A DNA stretch of 64,000 nt, taken from NCBI GenBank assembly GCA_022340865.1, contig JAJDNC010000010.1:1-64000 (forward strand), in the 5' to 3' direction. The translations under genes were made by a program, and so were the position numbers. Positions 1 to 8,615 of the stretch are shown piece by piece. The number at the start of each line of letters is the position of its first letter. The stretch's first letter is position 1. The DNA is from Gemmatimonadota bacterium (GTDB lineage: Bacteria; Gemmatimonadota; Gemmatimonadetes; Longimicrobiales; Gaopeijiaceae). Below the pieces are notes generated by a model. It worked only from the letters and a program-made list of their open reading frames with translations, was not told where the DNA came from and did not search any database.

Positions 1-125
1 TGGACGATGTGGATGCCCGCGCTGTCGCGCGTGGCCTCGCTGGTGGCGGAGGAAGGGCTTCGTTCGCAGGAGGCCGACGCCAGAGCGCAGCCCACGGTCA
101 ACGTCACGACGATCCTGAATGTCAT
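1..125 (-). CDS. Lipoprotein N-terminus, probable six-bladed beta-propeller family (partial)
   Basis: Only the first 41 codons are inside the window; the gene runs off the left edge. The ATG at 123-125 opens a typical lipoprotein signal peptide (hydrophobic run ending in ALASASC, so the cysteine would be lipidated). It is followed by a Ser/Thr-rich linker and the phrase RDSAGIHIV. In my knowledge that phrase is common just after the signal peptide of 6-bladed beta-propeller lipoproteins in Gemmatimonadota, but too little sequence is present to prove the fold. It lies 56 bases downstream of the amidohydrolase on the same strand. Confidence 0.6.
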   Translation of the reverse strand, partial: MTFRIVVTLTVGCALASASCERSPSSATSEATRDSAGIHIV

Positions 126-181
126 GCGACCCGAGTCCATCTCCATTCCTCCTCGATCCGAACGCGGCGTGGGCGACGCTT

Positions 182-1846
182 CTACTTCCCCGGCAGCTCC
201 CTCACCACCGTGAGCGGCGCGTCCGGAGCCATCCCCGCCTTCACTTTGGCGTCGCGCACCATCTTCGCCACGTCGTCCAGGAGCTGGCGGGCGTCGTAGA
301 CGATGCCGTCCTTGATGGTCCAGCGGACCCCGCCCACCCGTTCGACCTTCCCGGTCTGGTCGTTCAGTCGCAGCGTGCCGGTGCCGTACAGCACCTTGAA
401 GTCCTCCAGGGGGTTGTACTCGGTGATGACCAGGTCGGCGCGCTTGCCGGGCTCCACGGTGCCGAAGTCGGCCTGCTTGCCCTGCTGCTCGGCCAGGAGC
501 TGAGCACCGTACATGGTGGCCGAGCGCACCACCTCCAGCGGGCTGAAGCCGGCCTCCTGGAGGAGCTCCAGCTCGCGGATGTAGCCGAATCCGTAGAGGC
601 TGTAGATGAAGCCCGCGTCCGAGCCGGTGGTCACCCGCCCGCCCCGGTTCTTGTACTCGTCGAGGAACGCCATCCAGAGCTTGAAGTCGTGCTTCCACTC
701 GATCTCGTCCTGGGTGGTCCAGTGGTACCAGTACGAGCCGTGGCTCTCCCGGCTGGGCTGGTAGAACTGCCACAGCGAGGGCAGGGTGAAGATGTCGTGC
801 CACTCCGCCCGGCGGGCGCGCATGGCGTCCCGGCTCGCCTCGTAGATGGTCATGGTGGGGTCGATGGTGAAGTGGAGCTTCAGCATCTCGTCCATGACCG
901 CGTTCCACTTGGGGCTCCCGGGCCTGGCGGCCTGCTTCCAGAGCCTGCCCGCCTGCCCGAAGCGGTCGTACTCGTTGTTGTAGTTGTACGTGGCCGGGAA
1001 GTCCTGGATTGTGCGGTCGTCGAAGAGCGCCTCCGGCAGGCCGTAGTAGTGCTCCATGGAGCCCAGCCCCATGCGGGCGGCGTCCAGCGCGTTGACGCGT
1101 GCCACCGCCTGTTGGCTCAGGTGCGCCATGGAGCCGAGGTGCAGCTTGTTCGCCTCGTCGATGACCGCCGCGATGACCGTGGGGTCGTTGGAGACCGGGT
1201 ACGTGCCGGGGATGAGCTTCATCCCGTCCACTCCCTTGGCGGCGGCCCAGCGCACGTACTCCCGGGCCTTCTCCGGCGTGGTCACCGGCCCGCCGTCCCA
1301 TCCCGTGCCGACGAACGCGTACACGTAGATGTGCGGCGCCACGATCTCGTTCTTGGCCGAGCGCTCCCGCGCCTCGAGCTCCCAGTCGACGCCGTTGCCC
1401 GACCCCGGGTCGCGGATGGTCGTGACGCCGTGCGCCATCCACAGCTTGTACACGTACTCCGCCGGCGTGCCCTGGGCGAGACCGCCGGTGTGGGCGTGGA
1501 CGTCCACGAAGCCCGGGAGCACGTACATGCCGTGGGCGTCCAGCTCCTTCGTGGCACCTCCTGGCCGTCGCTCGGAGCGGATGGGCACACCCGGTGCGCC
1601 CACGCTCCGCACCTCCACGATGCGGCTTCCCTCCACTACGATGTCCACCGGCCCCACCGGCGGGGCACCGGTGCCGTCGATGAGCGTCGCGCCGCGGATG
1701 ATGAGGCGCTGGAAGGGGCCCTGGCCCTCGTTGCCCCGGGGTGGGGCGTGGGGGACCTCGCGCCGCTGGGCCGCCACGCCGACGGGAGGGATCAGAGCGA
1801 GGAAGAGGGCCGACAGCAGGATCGCGGAGGCGTGTCTGGTCTTCAT
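182..1846 (-). CDS. Secreted metal-dependent amidohydrolase (imidazolonepropionase-like)
   Basis: This 554-residue protein starts with a clear Sec signal peptide (MKTRHASAILLSALFLALIP...), so it acts outside the cytoplasm. The ATG at 1844-1846 was chosen because the longer reading adds a basic, signal-less extension. The amidohydrolase metal site is visible: HAH in VDVHAHTGG, a lysine in GMKLIPGTY that fits the carboxylated bridging lysine, histidines in MAHLSQ and SMEHYYG, and the aspartate in TTGSDAG. The C-terminal KRADLVI is the usual closing beta-sandwich motif. Relatives hydrolyse imides, peptides or cyclic amides such as prolidase substrates; the substrate here is unknown. It sits downstream of the amidase gene, with which it could be co-transcribed. 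Confidence 0.9.
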   Translation of the reverse strand: MKTRHASAILLSALFLALIPPVGVAAQRREVPHAPPRGNEGQGPFQRLIIRGATLIDGTGAPPVGPVDIVVEGSRIVEVRSVGAPGVPIRSERRPGGATKELDAHGMYVLPGFVDVHAHTGGLAQGTPAEYVYKLWMAHGVTTIRDPGSGNGVDWELEARERSAKNEIVAPHIYVYAFVGTGWDGGPVTTPEKAREYVRWAAAKGVDGMKLIPGTYPVSNDPTVIAAVIDEANKLHLGSMAHLSQQAVARVNALDAARMGLGSMEHYYGLPEALFDDRTIQDFPATYNYNNEYDRFGQAGRLWKQAARPGSPKWNAVMDEMLKLHFTIDPTMTIYEASRDAMRARRAEWHDIFTLPSLWQFYQPSRESHGSYWYHWTTQDEIEWKHDFKLWMAFLDEYKNRGGRVTTGSDAGFIYSLYGFGYIRELELLQEAGFSPLEVVRSATMYGAQLLAEQQGKQADFGTVEPGKRADLVITEYNPLEDFKVLYGTGTLRLNDQTGKVERVGGVRWTIKDGIVYDARQLLDDVAKMVRDAKVKAGMAPDAPLTVVRELPGK

Positions 1847-1945
1847 GGTGTGGTTCCGGTGCGGCTGGTACGGGCGGGGCGCGTGGGACCGACGACGAAT
1901 GTGCGGAAGCGGCGCGCGCACGGCCAGACTACGGACGTAGGTATA

Positions 1946-3484
1946 TCAGCCTGTACTCCCAACGTCCTCAGACGGTCGCGGTTCTGCCGAAAGGCCCACC
2001 ATCTCCGGCATCCTCCCGAACCAGGGCCGTGCCCGCTCGAGCTGGCCTGCCAGCCGGAAGAGCGTCGCCTCGTCCCCCCACCGTCCGACGAGGTGCGTGC
2101 CCACGGGAAGCCCGTCCGCGTTCCAGAACAGCGGTACCGACATGGCCGGTTGCCCGGTGGCATTGAAGACCGGGGTCCAGGGGATGAACGAGAAGGCGTC
2201 CGCCGCGGCCTGGTCGATCAGCCCCACCGCCTTGAGGAGGCTGCCCGAGCCCACGGCACCGAGCAGGCTCAGCAGTCGCCGCTGCCAGGCGGGTGGCTGG
2301 AGCGCGCCGATGCGCGGCGGGGGTGACGCCACCGTCGGCGTCAGGTAGACATCGTATCGCTGGAAGAAGGGCGCGAGGCGAAGGCCCACGGCCTCCAGCG
2401 TGCGCAGCGCCGAGGCGTACGTTTCCGCGCTCACGGCGCGGGAGAGGAGCGCGACGGCCCAGGTGGCGGCCTCCATCTGGCTCCTTCGGGGCCGGCGTCC
2501 GGTGTGCGTGCTGTAGTCCGCAAGGTCGGCTCCCAGCTCCCCCGCCACCACGGTGAGGAATGCCTTGGCGAAGGCCGGGGCGTCGATGGTCGGCGTGGCT
2601 TCCACCACCTCATGGCCCAGATCGGCCAGCAGGCCGGCCGCATCTTCGACGGCGGCCACGCAATCGGCGTGCACGTCCGCCTCCAGGAGCGGTCGCGCCG
2701 TCCACGCGATGCGCAGCCGGCCGGGGTCCCGCTCCACCTCCGCCAGATACGGCCCCTCCGGCGCGGGGATCTCGAACGGCGCGCCGGGGCTCGTTCCGTG
2801 CGTGGCGTCGAGCATGGCGGCGCTGTCCCGCACCGAGCGTGTGAGGACGTGCTCCTGGGCGGCGCCGCGCCAGAAGGTCGCGTAGTCCGGGCCGGTGGGG
2901 ACGCGGCCCCGCGTCGGCTTGAGGCCGAAGAGCCCGCAGCACGACGCCGGAATGCGGATGGAGCCTCCTCCGTCGCCGCCTCCCGCCATGGGCACGATCC
3001 CCGCCGCCACCGCCGCGGCGGATCCGCCGCTGGAACCCCCGGTGGTGCGCTCCGGATCCCAGGGGTTGTGGCACGGTCCGAACAGCTCGGGCTCGGTGTA
3101 CGGCACCAGCCCCCACTCCGGGAGGTTGGTCTTGCCGAAGACCACGAGGCCGGCGGCTTTGACCCGGCGTACGAGATCGGTGTCGTGGTCCACCGGAACG
3201 TCCACCAGGAGACGGCTACCGGCGCTGGTGGGGTGGCCGGCGTAGCCGCTGGTCAGGTCCTTCGCCAGGAAGGGCACTCCGGAGAAGGGCGCTCCCTCCG
3301 GAGGCGAGGAGGCCGCCCGCCGGGCGTCCTCCTCCATGAGGCGCACCACCGCGTTCAGGCGCGGGTTCAGCGACCTCACCCTCTCCAACGCGATCTCCAG
3401 GAGCTCGGGAGGCGTGACGTGTCGGTCACGGACCAGCTGCGCGAGGCCGAGGGCGTCGTGCGACAGATACTCGTCGTGGGTCAT
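1946..3484 (-). CDS. Amidase signature family enzyme (6-aminohexanoate-cyclic-dimer hydrolase-like)
   Basis: The protein has 512 residues and no signal peptide, so it is probably cytoplasmic. The amidase-signature Ser-cisSer-Lys triad can be placed: Lys75 in PFLAKDLT, Ser151 in TTGGSSGGS and Ser175 in GGGSIRIPA, with the standard 24-residue spacing between the serines. The variant [17 protein letters not shown], instead of the usual GSDTGGS, resembles the NylA-type 6-aminohexanoate-cyclic-dimer hydrolases. The substrate is therefore a cyclic or aliphatic amide, but which one cannot be told. The ATG at 3482-3484 was chosen; upstream codons of the open frame do not look like protein. It is divergent from the surface-repeat gene at 3665, and the 180 bases between hold both promoters. 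Confidence 0.9.
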   Translation of the reverse strand: MTHDEYLSHDALGLAQLVRDRHVTPPELLEIALERVRSLNPRLNAVVRLMEEDARRAASSPPEGAPFSGVPFLAKDLTSGYAGHPTSAGSRLLVDVPVDHDTDLVRRVKAAGLVVFGKTNLPEWGLVPYTEPELFGPCHNPWDPERTTGGSSGGSAAAVAAGIVPMAGGGDGGGSIRIPASCCGLFGLKPTRGRVPTGPDYATFWRGAAQEHVLTRSVRDSAAMLDATHGTSPGAPFEIPAPEGPYLAEVERDPGRLRIAWTARPLLEADVHADCVAAVEDAAGLLADLGHEVVEATPTIDAPAFAKAFLTVVAGELGADLADYSTHTGRRPRRSQMEAATWAVALLSRAVSAETYASALRTLEAVGLRLAPFFQRYDVYLTPTVASPPPRIGALQPPAWQRRLLSLLGAVGSGSLLKAVGLIDQAAADAFSFIPWTPVFNATGQPAMSVPLFWNADGLPVGTHLVGRWGDEATLFRLAGQLERARPWFGRMPEMVGLSAEPRPSEDVGSTG

Positions 3485-3664
3485 GGTGGGCTCGTCCCGT
3501 TCGTGGAGGCACGCGGGGGGGGCGCCTGTCGAGGTACACACTGGCGGTGGGGAGCCGTCTTCGCGAGAGTCGGTACACATCCAGAATCGGGGGAGCGCCC
3601 CCGAGCCTTTCGTCATGTCCCTGGTGATGCTCGAGAAGGCCAACCCTTTCACATCGGAGCAGTC

Positions 3665-4309
3665 ATGAGACGACTCGTCGCAGTGATGGCGGTCTCGGTT
3701 GCCGTCGCGCTTCCTTCGACGGCCGCGGCACAAGCGCAGGCGACACCGGGGACGACGCCGGTGTCCCTCGCCCGCCGCGCCAACCTCTGGACGGCACCAG
3801 CCCCCCAGGAGAGCGGTGCCGCGACCGAACGGCCTGTCCAGGTCGCGCTCTTCTTTCCCGTCCAGATCTTCCCCGAGACCACTCCCATCCAGGGGGTCCG
3901 CCTCAACCTGCTGTACGGCAAGAGCGCCGACGTGACGGGCCTCGACCTGGGGTTGGTCAACCAGACCACCCACTCGTTCCTGGGTGTCCAGTTCGGCCTC
4001 GTAGGCGTCGCCCAGGGGACCTTCACCGGCGGGCAGGTCAACTGGATCAACGTGTCCCAGGGCACCTTCGAGGGCATCCAGTGGGGCGGCATCGTCAACT
4101 CGTTGGAGCAGGGGCGCGGTGCACAGTTGGGCCTGGTGAACGCCGCTCAGCGGTTCCGAGGTCTGCAGTTCGGCCTGGTGAACTACGCCAAGTCCATCAA
4201 CGGCGTCCAGCTGGGCCTCATCAACATCATCAAGCAGGGGGGCCAGTTCCCGGTGATGGTGTTGGTCAACTGGGGCAAGGGGACCCTCGAAGAGTTGGAG
4301 AAGGGGTGA
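3665..4309 (+). CDS. Secreted repeat protein of the LA_2272 surface-repeat type
   Basis: This 214-residue protein has a signal peptide (MRRLVAVMAVSVAVALPSTAAAQAQ) and then a run of imperfect repeats built on the pattern GLxLGLVN / GVQFGLV / GLQFGLVNYA / GVQLGLINI, each about 20 residues. Such repeats form a beta-solenoid-like surface in the LA_2272/LA_2273 family, whose role is unknown. The ATG is followed directly by the signal peptide and was chosen for that reason. It is convergent with the methyltransferase at 4388 and separated from it by a possible bidirectional terminator. Confidence 0.7.
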   Translation: MRRLVAVMAVSVAVALPSTAAAQAQATPGTTPVSLARRANLWTAPAPQESGAATERPVQVALFFPVQIFPETTPIQGVRLNLLYGKSADVTGLDLGLVNQTTHSFLGVQFGLVGVAQGTFTGGQVNWINVSQGTFEGIQWGGIVNSLEQGRGAQLGLVNAAQRFRGLQFGLVNYAKSINGVQLGLINIIKQGGQFPVMVLVNWGKGTLEELEKG

Positions 4310-4338
4310 CGGACCGGACCTTCCCGCGCCGATGACCT

Positions 4339-4387
4339 CCGCACCGGCGGACGCGCAGCCTGGATGGCGGCGCGCCCGACGGTGCGG
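4339..4387. terminator. Possible bidirectional terminator hairpin
   Basis: CCGCACCG at 4339-4346 is exactly complementary to CGGTGCGG at 4380-4387, with a GC-rich inner sequence that can pair further. It lies between two convergent genes and abuts the stop codon of the methyltransferase. There is no clear T-run, so the assignment is tentative. Confidence 0.35.
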
Positions 4388-5269
4388 TCACGCGGGGTCT
4401 TCCACCCGGCACCAGGCCGCCACCACGGGCCACGCCACCAGCGTGTGGCCGCCGGCGACGGCGACAGTCCGCAGATCGTTCTCCAGGGTGTCCACTTCCG
4501 CCACCGTCAAGCCGGTGACGCCCAGCCGCTCCGCCAGCGGGAGCATGCTGCGCACGCTCTCCGCGCAGTAGCGGTAGAGGAGGCTGTCCGCTCCACCTTC
4601 CACCGGGGCCTCCAGGCGGGTGACGGGGCTCGGGAGCCCCGCGCCCGCGAACGTCGCCCGCAGGCGGAGCCCGGCGTGGAGGTCGGCGCCTCCCGCTTCC
4701 ACCGCCGCGCAGGTCCAGCGCACCACTCGATCGTAGAGGGGGCACGGGGGCTCGGAGCTCCTGCTCTCCAGGAGGGCGGCCATGACCGACTCCACCATGA
4801 CGATGCTCCCTCCCGGGCGCACGAGTCGGGCCGCCTCGGCCAGCGCGGCCGTCGGGTCGCGCTGGTGCATGAGGACGAAACGGCCCACCAGGGCGTCGAA
4901 GGACCCGGCGGGCAGGGTCCCCGCCCCGGAAGCTCCGCGATCCGATCCCGGACCGGTGATGCCGGCGACGTCGGCCTGGACATACGCGACATTGGTCACG
5001 CCCAGGGACCGGGCGCGGGACCGGGCCGCCTCGAGGGCTTCGGGATCACGGTCGATGCCGGTCACGGATCCGGTGGAACCCACCAGCTCCGCCGCGAGGA
5101 GGCTGACGGAGCCGGTGCCGCACCCCAGGTCCACGACGCGCATCCCGGGTCCGACGCCGCCGTCCACCAGGGCACGGCGTGTGACGTCGGCGTAGATCAA
5201 GGCCTGGACGTCGAGCCGTTCGCGCTCCCGGGAGGTGTGGCCGCAGACGTAGGGACGTTCCTCGCTCAC
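4388..5269 (-). CDS. SAM-dependent class I methyltransferase
   Basis: The protein has 293 residues. The Rossmann-fold SAM site is clear: VVDLGCGTGSVSLLAAE (motif I), then GIDRDPEALEAA with the acidic residue that binds the ribose, and AYVQADV. A LVRPGGSIVMVES segment is typical of the ubiE/Methyltransf_11/25 group. The substrate is not evident. The GTG start (5267-5269) overlaps the stop of the upstream MarR-GNAT gene as GTGA, so translation is probably coupled and the methyltransferase is likely controlled by that regulator. Confidence 0.88.
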   Translation of the reverse strand: MSEERPYVCGHTSRERERLDVQALIYADVTRRALVDGGVGPGMRVVDLGCGTGSVSLLAAELVGSTGSVTGIDRDPEALEAARSRARSLGVTNVAYVQADVAGITGPGSDRGASGAGTLPAGSFDALVGRFVLMHQRDPTAALAEAARLVRPGGSIVMVESVMAALLESRSSEPPCPLYDRVVRWTCAAVEAGGADLHAGLRLRATFAGAGLPSPVTRLEAPVEGGADSLLYRYCAESVRSMLPLAERLGVTGLTVAEVDTLENDLRTVAVAGGHTLVAWPVVAAWCRVEDPA

Positions 5270-6192
5270 AACGCCCGCTCCCACGTCTGCTCCACGAGAT
5301 CGTCCTTGCCGAACGCCTCGTGGGGGCCCTGGCGGACCAGGTGGAACCCCTCGGCCTCGTAGATGCGCCGGGCGGAGACCAGGATGTCGTTGGTCCACAG
5401 GGTCATCTTCCGATAGCCCCGGGAGCGGGCGAAGCGAATGCACTCCCGCACGAGCCTGGTGCCGATGCCGAGCCCCCGGGCGGAGGGGTCCACCAGCAGG
5501 CAGCGCAGCTGCGCCACCGTCTTGGACTTCGCGACCGTGAACACGCACCCCACGTTCACGCCCTCGCGCTCGGCAATCCAGCAGCGTTCTCGTTTCGGGT
5601 CGAAGTCGCGGACGAAGCGGGCCACGATCTCCGCCACCAGCGCCTCGAACGTCTCGTCCCACCCGTACTCCTCCGCGTACAGCGAGGCGTGGCGCTGCAC
5701 CACCCATCCCAGGTCCCCGGGGCTCGGATCCCGCAGGATGTAGGGTACACCGCCGGCCGGCGCCTCGCCCAGAAGCGCTCGCACCGTGGTCAGGGCGTCC
5801 ACGAGCCGCGCTCGCTCGGGCTCGCTCAGGCGCTCGAGGAGCGCGCGGATCTCCGTGCGCGACGCCTCGTCGAGCGTGTGGAACGCATCCCGTCCCTTCT
5901 CGGTGAGGGTGAGCACCATCCTGCGCTTGTCCTCCTCCGAGCGCGTCCTCCGCACGATGCCTTTGCGCTGCAGATTCCTGAGCAGACGGCTCAGGTAGCC
6001 GCCGTCCAGGGAAAGCGCCGCGGCCAGCTCGGTGGCCGTCACGCCGTCGTGCTGAGCGACCTCGTAGATCACGCGCCCTTCCGGAAGCGAGAACGGCGTG
6101 TGCAGGAAGCCCTCTTCGAGAAGGCCGATCTCGCGGGTGTAGAAACGGCTGAAGCGGCGCACCGCTTCGACCTGGGCCGGCTTCGCGGGCAT
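5266..6192 (-). CDS. MarR-type regulator fused to a GNAT acetyltransferase
   Basis: A 308-residue two-domain protein. Residues about 10-150 form a MarR winged helix (RFYTREIGLLEEG, TATELAAALSLDGGYLSRLL recognition region, RRMVLTLTEKGRDAF wing). Residues about 155-308 form a GNAT domain with the acetyl-CoA loop VDPSARGLGIGTRL and the C-terminal RRIYEAEGFH. Such fusions are known in many bacteria. The ATG at 6190-6192 has an AGGA seven bases upstream. Longer starts exist, but they would run through the palindromic operator-like site at 6232-6266. Overlaps the methyltransferase start. Confidence 0.9.
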   Translation of the reverse strand: MPAKPAQVEAVRRFSRFYTREIGLLEEGFLHTPFSLPEGRVIYEVAQHDGVTATELAAALSLDGGYLSRLLRNLQRKGIVRRTRSEEDKRRMVLTLTEKGRDAFHTLDEASRTEIRALLERLSEPERARLVDALTTVRALLGEAPAGGVPYILRDPSPGDLGWVVQRHASLYAEEYGWDETFEALVAEIVARFVRDFDPKRERCWIAEREGVNVGCVFTVAKSKTVAQLRCLLVDPSARGLGIGTRLVRECIRFARSRGYRKMTLWTNDILVSARRIYEAEGFHLVRQGPHEAFGKDDLVEQTWERAL

Positions 6193-6231
6193 CTCCGGTT
6201 CCTCACCGTACGCGGGTGGCGGGGCATATTG

Positions 6232-6266
6232 TTGCCTAGATACATATAAGTACTTGTCTAGAGCAA
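6232..6266 (-). promoter_or_regulatory. Operator/promoter candidate of the MarR-GNAT gene
   Basis: An AT-rich island with an imperfect inverted repeat: TTGCCTAGA at 6232-6240 faces TCTAGAGCAA at 6257-6266. Inside it, CTTG-TCTAGAG-CAAG at 6253-6267 is a smaller palindrome. On the minus strand a TTGCTC and a TATCTA hexamer are 18 bases apart and could be -35 and -10. MarR proteins usually bind such palindromes over their own promoter, so autoregulation is inferred. Confidence 0.5.
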
Positions 6267-6362
6267 GCATTTCTCGCTCCGCCCGCATCCCCGGGGCTTG
6301 TGCAACCGCCCCGCCTCGCGCCACCGTGCCTGCGCCATGACGCCACCGACCCTCCTCTGCCC

Positions 6363-7139
6363 ATGATGCCCGCGCCGGTCCCGCCACCCCTGGAGTCGCT
6401 CCACGCGCTGCTGTCGGCCCCGGCGCAGGTGGCCGGAGCGCAGGGCGGTCTGAGCGCGTCCCTGTCGGGCCATCCGCTTCTGGCGCTGGCCACGCTCTTC
6501 GGCGCTGGAGTGGTCACGAGCCTGACGCCGTGCGTGTACCCGATGATCCCCATCACCGTGTCGGTCATCGCGGGGACGTCCAGGGAAGGGCAGGGACGGG
6601 GACGCACCGTGGCGCTCACGCTGACGTACGCGCTGGGCCTGGCTCTGGTCTACGCATTCCTCGGCGCGCTGGCGGGCGTCACCGGATCGCTCTTCGGCGG
6701 CGTGAGCGCGAGCCCGTGGGCGCGTCTGGCCGTGGCGAACCTCCTGGTCCTGTTCGCGCTCGTGATGCTCGACGTGCTCCCCGTGCCGGTGCCCCGCCGC
6801 CTCATGGCGTGGGCGGGCAGCCGGGGCGGCGGATCGTACGGCGCGTGCCTGCTCATGGGTGCCACGTCGGGGGTGGTGGCGGCGCCGTGCGGCGCCCCCG
6901 CCTTCGCCGTCGTCCTCACCTGGGTGACCGCCACCGGCGCCGGGCTCATGGGCTTCGTCTACCTCTTCGTGTTCTCGCTGGGGATGACCGCGCTGCTGGT
7001 GGCCGTGGGGCTCTTCTCGGGAACACTCGCGCTGCTCCCGCGTTCAGGTAGGTGGATGGTTTGGATCAAGCGCGCCGCCGCGGCGATCATGCTCGCGATG
7101 GCGGAATACTACCTGGTGATGGCGGGATACAATCTATGA
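6363..7139 (+). CDS. DsbD/CcdA-type membrane thiol-disulfide transporter
   Basis: The protein has about 258 residues and six hydrophobic segments. It carries the two conserved cysteine motifs of the DsbD transmembrane domain: SLTPCVYPMIPIT near residue 55 and AAPCGAPAF near residue 178. In DsbD and CcdA these cysteines carry reducing equivalents from cytoplasmic thioredoxin across the membrane. The N-terminal periplasmic domain of full DsbD is missing. Start uncertain: ATGs at 6363 and 6366, or a GTG at 6300; none has a good ribosome site. Its stop overlaps the ATG of the thioredoxin-like gene (ATGA), so the pair probably delivers electrons to an exported thioredoxin. Confidence 0.88.
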   Translation: MMPAPVPPPLESLHALLSAPAQVAGAQGGLSASLSGHPLLALATLFGAGVVTSLTPCVYPMIPITVSVIAGTSREGQGRGRTVALTLTYALGLALVYAFLGALAGVTGSLFGGVSASPWARLAVANLLVLFALVMLDVLPVPVPRRLMAWAGSRGGGSYGACLLMGATSGVVAAPCGAPAFAVVLTWVTATGAGLMGFVYLFVFSLGMTALLVAVGLFSGTLALLPRSGRWMVWIKRAAAAIMLAMAEYYLVMAGYNL

Positions 7140-7774
7140 ATGACCGTTCTGCCCGACGGTCACGTGCGCTGACGCGACCGGTGCGGGCCTCCCACGGAAG
7201 GGTGCCGGCGGGTGCCCGACGCATACACGTATCATGGCCGCGGGCTCTCCTGGTGGCTGCCGGAGGCGCCGCCCCGGTGGCGGTCGCGGCTCTTCTCCTC
7301 GTGCCCACGGCTGCAGCGGCGCAATCCGCCGAAGGCGAGGTGGGGCCTCCCATCGGCTCCCCGGCGCCGGCGGCCACCCTGGAGGATCTGGACGGCCACC
7401 CGGTCCAGCTGCTGGACTACGTGAAGAAGGGAGAGCCGGCCCTCATCGAGTTCTGGGCCACCTGGTGTGAGAACTGCAAGGCCCTGCAGCCGCAGATGGA
7501 CCGCATCGAGAAGACGTACGGGAAGCGCTTGAACGTGGTGGGCGTGGCGGTGGCGGTGGCGCAGACCCTGCGCCGCGTGAAGCGACACGTGGCACGGCAC
7601 GATCCGGGGTATCCGTACCTGTGGGACGGAAACGGGTCGGCCGTACGTGCCTACAATGCGCCCACCACCTCGGTCGTGGTGATCGTCGGGGCCGACGGCA
7701 AGGTCGCCTACACCGGCGTCGGCCCCAAGCAGGATCTGGTGGGTGCCGTGAAGAAGGTGCTGGCCGCGGACTGA
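7136..7774 (+). CDS. Exported thioredoxin-like (TlpA-type) protein
   Basis: 212 residues. A long positively charged N-terminal region leads to a hydrophobic segment (ALLVAAGGAAPVAVAALLLV) ending in AAAAQ, a signal peptide or anchor. The thioredoxin fold follows with the active site WATWCENCKALQP at about residue 120, the WCxxC of TlpA/ResA proteins, and a cis-proline region in NAPTTSVVVI. The ATG overlaps the upstream DsbD-type stop by 4 bases. The expected job is periplasmic disulfide reduction, for example in cytochrome c maturation or to recycle the peroxiredoxin encoded next door, convergently. The last link is inference. Confidence 0.9.
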   Translation: MNDRSARRSRALTRPVRASHGRVPAGARRIHVSWPRALLVAAGGAAPVAVAALLLVPTAAAAQSAEGEVGPPIGSPAPAATLEDLDGHPVQLLDYVKKGEPALIEFWATWCENCKALQPQMDRIEKTYGKRLNVVGVAVAVAQTLRRVKRHVARHDPGYPYLWDGNGSAVRAYNAPTTSVVVIVGADGKVAYTGVGPKQDLVGAVKKVLAAD

Positions 7775-7786
7775 CGGCAGCCGGGA

Positions 7787-7809
7787 GCGGACGGGCGGCG
7801 GCGGTCCGC
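7787..7809. terminator. Possible terminator hairpin between convergent genes
   Basis: GCGGAC at 7787-7792 pairs with GTCCGC at 7804-7809 around an 11-base GC-rich loop. It lies between the thioredoxin and peroxiredoxin stops. There is no T-run. Confidence 0.3.
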
Positions 7810-7864
7810 GTGCTCTCTCGGAGCGACGCGCCGCCGTAGCCTGCCGACCGAAGCCCTGCGACGC

Positions 7865-8449
7865 CTAGTTGGCCGCCGGCGTCACCTTGTCGATGATGGC
7901 CGCGAGGTCCTTGTAGGCCTGGGGGTCCACCTGGTTGAACTTCGGGATCACCCCGGCCACACGGCCGTCGGGGCCCACCACGATCACCGTTCGGCTCTGC
8001 GGCATGCCGTTGCCGCGCACCGTGCCGCCGAACTTGGCGTAGGTGGCGCCGTGGTTGGCCTTGTCGCTGGCGAACACGAAGGGGAAGTCCGCGTCCTTGA
8101 GCCAGGATGCCTGGGACTCCGGCGAATCTTCGGAGATGCCGAGGACGACGACCTTGCGGCCATCGTGGAAGAGGCTTGCGTACTGATCACGGTACGCTGT
8201 CATCTGGACCGTTCAGCCAGGCGTCCTGACCTCGAAGAAGAATGCCAGGACGACGGTCTCTCCGCGGTAGTCGCTGAGCTTCACGGGGTTCTTGAGGACG
8301 CCGTACCGGGTCGCGCCGGGAAGCGTGAAGTCCGGCGCCATCTCGCCCACCGAGATGAGCTTGGAGGCGGTGTCCTGGGCGGTGGCCGGGGCCGCCGCGC
8401 CCGTGATCAGCGCTCCCGCGAGGAGAGCGATCGCGGCCATGCGGCGCAT
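7865..8449 (-). CDS. Peroxiredoxin with in-frame TGA at the peroxidatic Cys: candidate selenoprotein
   Basis: Read through a single TGA at 8213-8215, this is a 194-residue AhpC/TSA-type peroxiredoxin. It has a Sec signal peptide (MRRMAAIALLAGALITG...TAQ), VGEMAPDFTLPG, the active-site strand VVLAFFFEVRTPG-[TGA]-TVQMTAYRDQY, then VVVLGISEDSPESQASWL and FPFVFASD. The TGA is codon 79, exactly where the peroxidatic cysteine of the TxxC motif belongs, and the frame is unbroken on both sides. No other cysteine remains in the mature chain. A 6-bp hairpin with a suitable loop follows the TGA. The start ATG at 8447-8449 has AGGAG five bases upstream. A standard gene caller would report two fragments (8213-8449 and 7865-8203). 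The alternative is a nonsense mutation or a base-call error. Confidence 0.8.
8178..8212 (-). promoter_or_regulatory. bSECIS-like hairpin directly after the TGA codon
   Basis: In the mRNA, 15 bases after the UGA comes GCGUAC (8197-8192), an 8-base loop CGUGAUCA (8191-8184) and GUACGC (8183-8178): a perfect 6-bp stem. The apical loop begins 21 bases after the UGA and has G as its second base. This agrees with the general bacterial SECIS model as I know it (loop about 16-37 bases after UGA, G among the first two loop bases). A competing 5-bp stem ACGGU/ACCGU also exists. Confidence 0.55.
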
Positions 8450-8615
8450 AGGTACTCCTGAGTGGCGGGAAGGTCGACCGACTCGGTCAATATTGAAGCT
8501 CGTCGCCGGCCGGACCAGGGGGGGCGGCGGAAGCCCCGGTGCGGCGCCCTTCATCCGCGGACGCAGGTGAGGGGACGGTTCCTGCGGAGGCCGGGCCCTC
8601 TGTCCTCCGGATCCC

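Noticed and set aside
7865..8449. Peroxiredoxin as two separate genes or as a frameshifted pseudogene
   Set aside because: The two pieces are in the same frame and separated only by TGA and three sense codons; the second piece alone would lack the start of the fold and a ribosome site.
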